This document shows positions 8,235 through 14,153 of a stretch of DNA of 28,118 nucleotides, in pieces (the first letter of the stretch is position 1; the number at the start of each line of letters is the position of its first letter). The translations under genes were made by a program, and so were the position numbers. The notes below the pieces were generated by a model. It ran no database searches. It had not been told where the DNA came from and was given only the letters and a program-made list of their open reading frames with translations. This DNA is from a virus, in IMG/VR virus record IMGVR_UViG_3300045941_000312, positions 1-28,118 of that record. One strand, written 5' to 3'.

Positions 8235-8446
8235 GCGCTTGGCTCCGGGTCGATCCCGGCGTCAGCGAGCGTCGCCGCGAGTTGGGCCGCGTCGCGTTCC
8301 TGCTGCGCCTTGAGGATCGGCGTCGCGTCCGCCTTCTTGACCTTGACCCAGCCGTTGCGCTCGTAGAACGCCGTGTCCGCACCCTGCTCCGGGTCAAGTC
8401 CCAGCACCGTCTGACCGCTCGGTGCCTTCCACCATTCCTCCGCCAT
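8231..8446 (-). CDS. Possible internal in-frame start: 71-residue tail-region protein
   Basis: Inside the glycosyltransferase frame, codon 231 is an ATG with AAAGGAG about six bases upstream, as good as any real start in the window. From it the frame encodes MAEEWWKAPSGQTVLGLD... ending in a charged helix (LKAQQERDAAQLAATLADAG). The sequence does not look like a glycosyltransferase C-terminus: the enzyme's recognisable part ends near residue 210. It resembles a small phage structural or assembly protein with an NGW motif. It is probably a separate gene, either still translated alone or joined to the transferase after loss of a stop codon. I do not recognise the family. Confidence 0.5.
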   Translation of the reverse strand: MAEEWWKAPSGQTVLGLDPEQGADTAFYERNGWVKVKKADATPILKAQQERDAAQLAATLADAGIDPEPSA

Positions 8447-9136
8447 GTCGCGCTCCTTTCGGTCCGGTCGCACCGGGTAGTACGGCAGCGCCGTCGACCC
8501 GCCGTGACAGATGATCTCGTCGGCTCCGTCGTTCGCGCGCCCACCCGCCTTCGTGAGTTCGAGATGCCCGACCCGGCCGTCCTCGAGCAGCGCGATCGAC
8601 AGACCGGCGGCGCGCACGTCGCGACAGAAGCGTTGGTCATGCCCGCCGGCGTGCTCCGGCACGGTCGTCTCTTTCCAGCCGCCGTCATAGACGAGCCGCA
8701 GTGGTCCGACCGAGAACGGCGGATGGGGGAGCACGTCGAACACGTCGCGGCGGATGAGGGTGCAGCCGAAGCCGCAGAGGACCGCCGACCCATCCTCGGC
8801 GCGCATCACCGACGAGAGGCCGTTGCGCAGCAGGTAGGGTGCCGCGGCGACCGGCGCGGAAAGCGCGAGCAGGTCGGTGAGCACGCCCTGGCCGACGAGG
8901 TTGTCGTCCTCGACGAACCAGAGATGGGTAACGCCTGGGTCGGAGAGCGCGAGTGCCGCGGCGACGTTGTTCGCGTCGGGCAGTGGGTAGCCGATCGCCG
9001 GGGCGAGGACGTACGGATAGCCACTGCGGGTGAGTTCGGCGAGCGCCGAGAAGACGGAACGCAGATGCCCGACGCCGCGCGTGGGCATACAGAGCGCGAT
9101 CACGGGCGCGGAGCCGTTCGACCGTGCGGCACTCAT
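8231..9136 (-). CDS. GT-A fold glycosyltransferase, family 2-like
   Basis: This 301-residue protein is a predicted cytoplasmic sugar transferase. The N-terminus (PVIALCMPTRGVGHLRSV) is a GT-A nucleotide-binding opening. THLWFVEDDNLVGQG carries a DXD-like metal site at 76-79. GFGCTLIRRDVFD (122-134) and GGHDQRFCRDVRAAG (164-178) match the acceptor and catalytic-base regions of family 2-like enzymes. I chose the ATG at 9136 because it overlaps the preceding gene's TGA as ATGA and has GGAGG six bases upstream. From residue 231 the frame continues into a separate-looking 71-residue segment with its own ribosome binding site (see next entry). Lying between the tail terminator and the tail tube, it may glycosylate a virion protein; the donor and target are unknown. 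Confidence 0.8.
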   Translation of the reverse strand: MSAARSNGSAPVIALCMPTRGVGHLRSVFSALAELTRSGYPYVLAPAIGYPLPDANNVAAALALSDPGVTHLWFVEDDNLVGQGVLTDLLALSAPVAAAPYLLRNGLSSVMRAEDGSAVLCGFGCTLIRRDVFDVLPHPPFSVGPLRLVYDGGWKETTVPEHAGGHDQRFCRDVRAAGLSIALLEDGRVGHLELTKAGGRANDGADEIICHGGSTALPYYPVRPDRKERDMAEEWWKAPSGQTVLGLDPEQGADTAFYERNGWVKVKKADATPILKAQQERDAAQLAATLADAGIDPEPSA

Positions 9137-9147
9137 GCATCGCCTCC
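9115..9147. repeat. Direct repeat copy 1 (glycosyltransferase start)
   Basis: This 33-base segment matches positions 9360-9391 in the same orientation at 28 of 32 aligned positions, with one extra base. It contains the ribosome binding site and first seven codons of the glycosyltransferase gene. Together the two copies exactly bound the small zinc-ribbon gene. Confidence 0.75.
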
Positions 9148-9381
9148 ACGACGAAGCGGTGGGCCACCCACCGGCCGCCGACAGGCGGGGCAGCCGCCCG
9201 TACAGACGCCGTCGTCGCCGCCACGATGCCACGGGTGGGAGCGGAGATAGACGTGGCCGCACAGAACACACCGCGGTGCGGCCACGGCCTCCCGCAGGGC
9301 GTCTGACCACTCCGGCCGAGGGGACGACATCCACCGCTGCCACACAGCCAGCCACGCCTCGTTAGACGGTTCGGCACTCAT
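9133..9381 (-). CDS. Small zinc-ribbon protein
   Basis: This 82-residue protein has a tryptophan-rich N-terminus (NEAWLAVWQRW) and a cysteine cluster at residues 38, 41, 60, 64 and 67, with histidines between (CVLCGHVY, then CTGGCPAC). It therefore probably binds zinc. The ATG at 9381 has GGAG about seven bases upstream and lies inside the last codons of the tail terminator gene. Its TGA overlaps the glycosyltransferase ATG (ATGA), so the two are translationally coupled and may work together. I do not recognise the family. The gene is bounded on both sides by an imperfect repeat, suggesting it arrived or arose by insertion or duplication. Confidence 0.6.
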   Translation of the reverse strand: MSAEPSNEAWLAVWQRWMSSPRPEWSDALREAVAAPRCVLCGHVYLRSHPWHRGGDDGVCTGGCPACRRPVGGPPLRRGGDA

Positions 9382-9391
9382 ACATCGCTCC
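9360..9391. repeat. Direct repeat copy 2 (tail terminator end / zinc-ribbon start)
   Basis: This is the second copy of the imperfect direct repeat at 9115-9147. On the minus strand it encodes the last residues of the tail terminator (AMYECRTV, stop) in one frame and the start of the zinc-ribbon protein (MSAEPSN) in another. The first copy reads AMHECRTV and MSAARSN in the same two frames. Confidence 0.75.
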
Positions 9392-9805
9392 GACCTGTAG
9401 CCTGGGCCGTGTCTCGTCATCGACATCCGGTGGCGACGCCTCCGGAACGCCCCCGACCCACCGCACCGACCACACGCTCTGGCCGCTCACGCTGAGTGCG
9501 TTGCCCAGGACCGCGTGCGCGCGGTTGAGTGCCGCGTAACAGCGGTCATAGGCGCCCACGCCTCCGGCATAGCCACGTTCGAATGCCATCAGGCGCAGGA
9601 CCACCCGCCGGCCCTCCTCGCCGTAGCCGTTCGCCTCATCAACCGGATCAGCCTGGACGCCGTACTCAAACTGGGGCAGGGCCCAGTCGACCTGGGCCGG
9701 TAGCACACCGTTCCACACGCCGCCCACCAGCGTCATCAGCGTGGCGTCGGCGACGAGCTTGCCGCGAAAGGCGACCTTCAGCGCGTTCAGGTCCGGCAGT
9801 GCCAT
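9362..9805 (-). CDS. Tail terminator / tail completion protein
   Basis: This 147-residue protein sits between a HK97 gp10-like protein and the tail tube region. Siphophages there encode the terminator (gpU-like) that caps the tube and joins it to the head. The sequence shows the expected pattern: an N-terminal helix (LNALKVAFRGKLVADATL), a strand near LPQFEYGV, and an alternating strand VVLRLMAFERG followed by a helix with repeated tyrosines. The start overlaps the preceding stop as TGATG. The last 20 bases overlap the zinc-ribbon gene. I assign it by gene order and the alpha-beta pattern; no diagnostic motif is visible. Confidence 0.65.
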   Translation of the reverse strand: MALPDLNALKVAFRGKLVADATLMTLVGGVWNGVLPAQVDWALPQFEYGVQADPVDEANGYGEEGRRVVLRLMAFERGYAGGVGAYDRCYAALNRAHAVLGNALSVSGQSVWSVRWVGGVPEASPPDVDDETRPRLQVGAMYECRTV

Positions 9806-10125
9806 CAGGCAAACGCCTCCTTGGCCAGGGCGCCGACCTGCCGGCCGGCCTCATAGAAGGCGGGGATGAAATAGGGGCGGGCGGACATGCGGCTCGTTCC
9901 GAACTCGACATAGATGCCGTAGACGACGCTCACGAACACCAGCCAGCGGCCGGCCGCCTCCCGCACCGCACTGATACTGCGCGCCAGATTCCCGGTCCGC
10001 TTCGGTGCGAGCCGGACGGCAATCTCCTGCACCAGCAGCGCAACCTTCGCCGCCAGTGCATCGGCCTTCGCCGGAAGGGCGGCGATGTAGGCGCGCAAGC
10101 GGTCGCCCTCGTACGACATCGGCAT
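9805..10125 (-). CDS. HK97 gp10-like head-tail connector
   Basis: This 106-residue protein has the family's clearest signature: LAPKRTGNLARSIS followed by VVYGIYVEFGTSRMSARPYF. The glycine-flanked TG-L dipeptide and the E-F-G-T sequence before an R-P-Y/F motif are shared by HK97 gp10 and similar neck proteins. It starts with a helix (DALAAKVALLVQEIAVRL) as usual. It lies between the head-closure-like gene and the tail terminator, overlapping the latter by one base. The ATG at 10125 has only a weak GGTGGG upstream, so an alternative ATG at 10119 remains possible. Confidence 0.85.
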   Translation of the reverse strand: MPMSYEGDRLRAYIAALPAKADALAAKVALLVQEIAVRLAPKRTGNLARSISAVREAAGRWLVFVSVVYGIYVEFGTSRMSARPYFIPAFYEAGRQVGALAKEAFA

Positions 10126-10126
10126 C

Positions 10127-10507
10127 TCAGCCCACCACCGTCTGTTCGCGGAGCAGCGCCGCCACGGTTAGCTGGTCGGTTGCGTACGCCGTCACCGCAA
10201 TCACCGTGAACGCCCGCCCCTTGCCCTCAACGCTCCACCCCGGCACCACCCGCGCACCGTAGGGCAGGAGCAACAGCCAGTCTCGACCCACCGTCACCTG
10301 TTGCCCGAACAGTCGCGTGAGCGCCTGCACGGCGGTCGCGGTTAAGCGGCAGCGGACGCCACGGGTTTCCGTGACGGCGCCACGCGCGGTGCCGCCCGAG
10401 GGCAGCACGGCCGCAGCCGCGGGAGCAAACAAGGAGACCGTGTCGGGAAACCAATATAGCGCAAAGGCACGGCGGAAGAGTCGGGGGTCGGTGAGGGAAC
10501 GCGCCAT
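10127..10507 (-). CDS. Head closure / head-tail connector protein
   Basis: This 126-residue protein occupies the stopper position between the adaptor and the gp10-like gene. It is mostly beta-strand, with VTETRGVRCRLTATAVQ and LLLLPYGARVVPGW. It ends in a strand-helix pattern (AFTVIAVTAYATDQLTVAALL). Small beta-barrel stoppers of this length close the portal channel before tail joining. The start overlaps the previous stop as TAATG. The assignment is by order and fold impression; no diagnostic residue is visible. Confidence 0.55.
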   Translation of the reverse strand: MARSLTDPRLFRRAFALYWFPDTVSLFAPAAAAVLPSGGTARGAVTETRGVRCRLTATAVQALTRLFGQQVTVGRDWLLLLPYGARVVPGWSVEGKGRAFTVIAVTAYATDQLTVAALLREQTVVG

Positions 10508-10983
10508 TAAAATGCGAGCTCCCGGTACGACCGCTTCCGCAGCGCCTCGGCCCGCTCGCGCAGTTCGGTGGCCAGTTTCGTGCCGTCCAATTGCGTCCCG
10601 TCCGGCAGGCGCGCGACCTTGATCAGGAGGGCCTGGTCGGAGGCAATCCGGTCGAGCATCAGCGCCGCCGCATAGCGGATATCCGTATCAAGGCTCCGAA
10701 CGATCTCGTAGTCGCGGTCGCTCACGAGCACGTGCTCCACCTCCGCCACGATCGCCGCGCCATCGTCTGGTGCCTGCTCAAAGATCAGCAGCCCGTGACC
10801 GTAGCGGACCGCGTAGGCGACATCGAGCACGACGGGGGCACCGTCGACCGTGACCGACACCGACCCTTCAACGAGCGGCGCGTTCGGCGTCTGAAACGTC
10901 GTGCGGACGCCGTCGCCCTCGAATGTCACCTCCTCGTAGCGGGGCAGGTCGCCGGTGAGCACCCGCATCTCTTCAACCGTCAT
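10507..10983 (-). CDS. Head-tail adaptor (gp6-like)
   Basis: The C-terminal half of this 158-residue protein (DTDIRYAAALMLDRIASDQ, LATELRERAEALRKRSY) is the helical bundle typical of HK97 gp6 or lambda W-like adaptors that bind the portal. The N-terminal half (VTFEGDGVRTTFQTPNAPL, VSVTVDGAPV) is a beta domain, often found fused to adaptors in phages of high-GC hosts. The start overlaps the upstream stop (ATGA), which implies coupled translation with the preceding small gene. It stands in the expected place, just before the head closure gene. Confidence 0.65.
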   Translation of the reverse strand: MTVEEMRVLTGDLPRYEEVTFEGDGVRTTFQTPNAPLVEGSVSVTVDGAPVVLDVAYAVRYGHGLLIFEQAPDDGAAIVAEVEHVLVSDRDYEIVRSLDTDIRYAAALMLDRIASDQALLIKVARLPDGTQLDGTKLATELRERAEALRKRSYRELAF

Positions 10984-11246
10984 GCCGTCGCTCCCACCAC
11001 GAAGAGGTAGCCGGCAGCATCCAGCGGGCCGGCGTCAACGGTGAGCACGGTCCCCGCGGCCGGAACCTCCTGCGGAGCACCCCCCGTGAGCGGCACGAAG
11101 TAGGCACCCGTGACGGCACGGAAGTCGGCGGCGAGGTCGAGCGTGTCGCCGGCGGTGACGGCGCTCAGTCCGTAGAGCGCCGCACGCATCCCGCCGTCGC
11201 CACGGCGGTGGAGGAGCGTCACCTGTGCCTGCGCAAGTGCGGCCAT
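10980..11246 (-). CDS. Small unrecognised head-region protein
   Basis: This 88-residue protein has no cysteine, signal peptide or membrane segment. It reads as a small beta protein: AQVTLLHRRGDGG, then VTAGDTLDLAADFRAVT, then GTVLTVDAGPLDAAGYLFVV. The phrase about a baseline mean and an imposed value is reminiscent of small head-decoration or DUF-type proteins near connectors, but I cannot name a family. The ATG has ACGGAGGG upstream, overlapping the end of the previous small gene. Its own TGA overlaps the next ATG. Confidence 0.6.
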   Translation of the reverse strand: MAALAQAQVTLLHRRGDGGMRAALYGLSAVTAGDTLDLAADFRAVTGAYFVPLTGGAPQEVPAAGTVLTVDAGPLDAAGYLFVVGATA

Positions 11247-11249
11247 CGC

Positions 11250-11357
11250 CTACGCCCTCCGTACGACCATCAACACGGCAATCACCGCGACGCCGAGGGC
11301 GACAACGGCCGAGCAGAAGCCCTGGAAATCCGGGTCGGTGAGGAACGACAGGACCAC
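11250..11357 (-). CDS. Small single-pass membrane protein
   Basis: A 35-residue frame starts at a GTG at 11357, five bases after GAGG. It encodes a short polar start (VLSFLTDPDFQGF), one clear membrane helix (SAVVALGVAVIAVLMVV) and a positive end (RRA). It fits exactly between two genes of the head operon, and its 3' end supplies the next gene's ribosome binding site. A membrane peptide here could be a holin-like or virion membrane protein, but that is only an inference. It is too short for gene finders to call reliably. Confidence 0.45.
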   Translation of the reverse strand: MVLSFLTDPDFQGFCSAVVALGVAVIAVLMVVRRA

Positions 11358-11364
11358 GGCCGCC

Positions 11365-11679
11365 TCACTTCGTCGGGGCGCGGGCGCGCATCTTGTTGGG
11401 TGCGCGCCCGCGCTGCTTCCGTGCTTCCGGTTCGGGTTCCAGCGGCAGTTCCGGCTGCTCCGCCGGTTCGGGTTCGGGTTCGGGCTCCGGTTCCGCCTCG
11501 ACGGGTGGTTCCTCCTCCACCTCCGGCTCGGTGGGTGGTGCGGCAGCGCGCACCCGGAAGGCATCCGGGTAGCGCGCGACCCGCTCACGCGACAGCGTGT
11601 AGACAGTCCCAGCCATATAGCGGTCATCTCCAATCATGCGCGTCACGAGACACAGGGCCTCGACGGTCTCCGCTGCCAT
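11365..11679 (-). CDS. Acidic Pro/Glu-rich head-region protein
   Basis: This 104-residue protein follows the capsid gene with AAGGGGAC before its ATG. Residues 1-45 form a small folded part (MIGDDRYMAGTVYTLSRERV...). Residues 50-85 are a PEPEPE-type low-complexity tail, and the end is basic (KQRGRAPNKMRARAPTK). Small proteins with an SH3-like start and acidic repeats are common directly after capsid genes and may be head or connector accessory proteins. No catalytic motif is visible. The repeat-like tail probably changes length easily. Confidence 0.6.
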   Translation of the reverse strand: MAAETVEALCLVTRMIGDDRYMAGTVYTLSRERVARYPDAFRVRAAAPPTEPEVEEEPPVEAEPEPEPEPEPAEQPELPLEPEPEARKQRGRAPNKMRARAPTK

Positions 11680-11689
11680 CGCCGTCCCC

Positions 11690-13051
11690 TTACGCCGCCT
11701 TGATCAAGCGGAAGGCGTTGACCAGCCCGACGCGCCCATCAAAGCGACTGCGCGCATAGAACCGCACCTGGTCGTTGGCCGAGGCAATCGAGTCGTCGCG
11801 GCGCAGCGACATGCCGATCCGGTCGATCAGGTAATACTGCTTGAAGTCGCCGATCGCCCCGATCACCTCGGTGGTCGCGATCGCGGTGGCATCGTCCCAA
11901 CCGACATCGTCGTACGTGACCACCCGCCGGCCGCGCAGCGTGTCCATCGGGGCGCCGGGGTTATTCGGCTCGGTGCCCGTCTGCCCGATGAAGTGGACGC
12001 CGGGACTGGTTGAGCCGATGTTTTCGATCTGCGCCATCAGCGCCGAGGTGAGCGACCACGCCACGCCCGGTGAGCGGCGGAACTGAGCCGGCAGGGACCA
12101 ATAGATTTTCGTGACGTCGGCGGCCACGATCGCGGTCGCGCCGGCGAGCGTCACGGTCTGGCCGGCGCCAAGCGCGGTGCGGAGACCTTGCGGCTCGCCC
12201 GTGCCGGAGCCGGCGATGATCTTCGTGTCCTCGTACCGCCCGCGCGCCTCGTTGAATATCTGGGCCAGCAGCGCCGGCAGATTCGTGGCGGCGTCCTCCA
12301 GCAATTCGGCCGAGATATCGACCTTGCCGCCGGACTTGGCGACGTTGAACGGCACCTGGCCCACGGCCGGCGTATTGTCCGGGAAGGGGCCTTCCTCGGC
12401 GATCGCCTGCCACAGCACCGACCCGATCGTCGGGAAGTAGCCGTCCTTGAGGCTGGTGGTGACGACCGTGCAGAGCGGTCGGTGCACGCCGCCTACAGCG
12501 CCGGGGTCGTGCAGGACGATCGTGCGGTAGTCCTCCGGGACAAAGAACCCGCCCTCGACATCGGTGTTTTCTTGCATCGCCTTGCGCTGCTCAGCAGAGG
12601 CGTCGGCGAGCCAGGCGTTCTGGTTGCGGGCGCGGAACCACCCTTGCCAGGTGTCCTTGTAGAAGTGGGCGTCGCGCTTATGGTTGTCGCCCATCTGGTC
12701 GCGCACCCAGGCCGGCTGAATCGCGGCGGAGAGCGGGCGGCCATCAATCGACTTGACCCAGCCGGCGGGGCGGTAGTTCGCATCGAACTTCGCCGTCGTG
12801 TCGGTCTTGTCGTAGGCCTTCGCCTCGAGCTCGGTCAGCGGCACGGAATTAACCATCGCGTTGAAGTCGCCGCGCAGCCGCTTGAACGTATCGGCCTGCA
12901 CCTGGAGTTCGTGCGCCTCTTTGCCCCAGATGTTCGCCTCTTCCATCAGGGCGGTCGCCTTCTTGTAGTCGCCGGCGGCAAAGGCTTCATCGGCGAGCGT
13001 CGATGACCGCTTGGCGTCGTCCTTCAGCCGGCTGATCTGGGCAATGCTCAT
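11690..13051 (-). CDS. Major capsid protein, HK97 fold
   Basis: This 453-residue protein forms the head shell. Residues 1-90 are helical and charged (ISRLKDDAKRSSTLADEAF, then ALMEEANIWGKEAHELQVQ), like the delta domain that acts as internal scaffold and is removed by the protease. The mature part holds the E-loop region and a typical HK97 core: GGFFVPEDYRTIVLHD, EEGPFPDNTPAVGQVPF and KSGGKVDISAELLEDAATN, then the P-domain/A-domain segment IIAGSGTGEPQGLRTALG, and a late RRVVTYDDVGW. It sits after the protease and has AGGAGGG nine bases before its ATG. Whether covalent crosslinks form cannot be told from this reading. Confidence 0.93.
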   Translation of the reverse strand: MSIAQISRLKDDAKRSSTLADEAFAAGDYKKATALMEEANIWGKEAHELQVQADTFKRLRGDFNAMVNSVPLTELEAKAYDKTDTTAKFDANYRPAGWVKSIDGRPLSAAIQPAWVRDQMGDNHKRDAHFYKDTWQGWFRARNQNAWLADASAEQRKAMQENTDVEGGFFVPEDYRTIVLHDPGAVGGVHRPLCTVVTTSLKDGYFPTIGSVLWQAIAEEGPFPDNTPAVGQVPFNVAKSGGKVDISAELLEDAATNLPALLAQIFNEARGRYEDTKIIAGSGTGEPQGLRTALGAGQTVTLAGATAIVAADVTKIYWSLPAQFRRSPGVAWSLTSALMAQIENIGSTSPGVHFIGQTGTEPNNPGAPMDTLRGRRVVTYDDVGWDDATAIATTEVIGAIGDFKQYYLIDRIGMSLRRDDSIASANDQVRFYARSRFDGRVGLVNAFRLIKAA

Positions 13052-13103
13052 GGTGTCGGTCCCTCCTGGTGTCGGAAGCTTTCGGCTCGGGTTCGGCGGT
13101 CGC

Positions 13104-14153
13104 TCACTCGCTCATACACGACGCCCCCAATTCCACCGCCATGTCGTGCATCGCCTGGAGGCGTTTGAGGTCGGCGGCGGCATTACGCGCCCCGGCCTTC
13201 GGAACCAACTCCGGCAGGTCGATGCCGAGTTCGCCCTGCAGGTGGGCGCGGTGGGCCAGGAACAACTCGCGCAGGCCCTCGGCGTACAGGTCGGGCCCCT
13301 TCGCCGCGTCCCCGACACCCTCGGATGTGGCGTGACCGTTCAGGTGGCGCTGCGCGGTGGCGCGGGCGGCGTCCGAGAGGTCGGCCTGCGGCAGCCGGGC
13401 GAGCGCATTGCGCAGGTGGGGGAGGTCAATGCCGCCGCCCTGGCCGTGGTGGGGGAGTTTGCGCAGACTGCGGGGCGTGGTTTTCCCGTCCGCGTCCTTC
13501 TCGCCACCGGGCAGGACGACGGCGAAGGCGTTATCCGGCAGGTCGTTGATAAAGGCCGCGGTCCAGGTCGCGAGCTCGACCCAGACATGCACGCCGCGCT
13601 CGGCCGGACAGTTCGCGTCGCCGATGTCGAGGTCGTAGGCCACGCCGCACGCCTCGCACACCTCCGGGGGCGCGTCGACGACGTGCTTGACCGCGGCGGT
13701 GGCGGTGTTGGGCGAGGCGCCCTTCAGCACGGGCGACACCTCGACCCACTCGACCGCATTGATCACGCGCACCGACTTGCCGTCGCGCTCCTCCATCTTC
13801 CAGTCGGTTGCGTAGAAGCCGACCGACCACTCTTTCACCCGGCCGCGCGCGACCATCTTGAAGGCGTAGGCACCTGGCTCGGTGTCCAGGTCAAACTGCA
13901 TCGTTGCCAGCAACCGCCGCCGGTCCTCACGCGCCGCCGTGACGCCGCCGACGATCGTGCGCGGGTCGTGCATCCACGCCACCGCCGGCAACGACGCCTT
14001 GATGCTCTGGTCGAAGGCACCAGAGGCCAGCACCTCCTGGTCGTGGTCGACGACCTCCAGCGAGTTGACGTAGGCGGTGACAATGCCCTCGGCCTCGGAG
14101 ATCGCCTTGATCTCAATCGGACTCGTCTTGCGGATCAGCGTTGGGAGCGTCAT
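13104..14153 (-). CDS. Prohead protease (HK97 family) with C-terminal extension
   Basis: This 349-residue enzyme cuts the capsid scaffold during head maturation. The herpesvirus-like protease fold covers residues 1-150: HDQEVLASGAFDQSI, the likely catalytic His62 in AWMHDPRT, Ser110 in EWSVGF, and an acidic site near EWVEVSPVLKGASP. At 349 residues it is longer than the roughly 200-residue core. The extension has a possible zinc site (CEAC at 166-169, Cys182). It also has a segment GIDLPHLRNALARLPQA preceded by LPHH, seen in many phage and plasmid proteins of unknown role. The gene overlaps the portal stop (ATGA) and lies just before the capsid gene. Confidence 0.87.
   Translation of the reverse strand: MTLPTLIRKTSPIEIKAISEAEGIVTAYVNSLEVVDHDQEVLASGAFDQSIKASLPAVAWMHDPRTIVGGVTAAREDRRRLLATMQFDLDTEPGAYAFKMVARGRVKEWSVGFYATDWKMEERDGKSVRVINAVEWVEVSPVLKGASPNTATAAVKHVVDAPPEVCEACGVAYDLDIGDANCPAERGVHVWVELATWTAAFINDLPDNAFAVVLPGGEKDADGKTTPRSLRKLPHHGQGGGIDLPHLRNALARLPQADLSDAARATAQRHLNGHATSEGVGDAAKGPDLYAEGLRELFLAHRAHLQGELGIDLPELVPKAGARNAAADLKRLQAMHDMAVELGASCMSE

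Noticed and set aside
8168-9250. Plus-strand open frame of 360 codons over the glycosyltransferase
   Set aside because: It lies antisense to a clear GT-A enzyme with a good start; the translation lacks any fold pattern.
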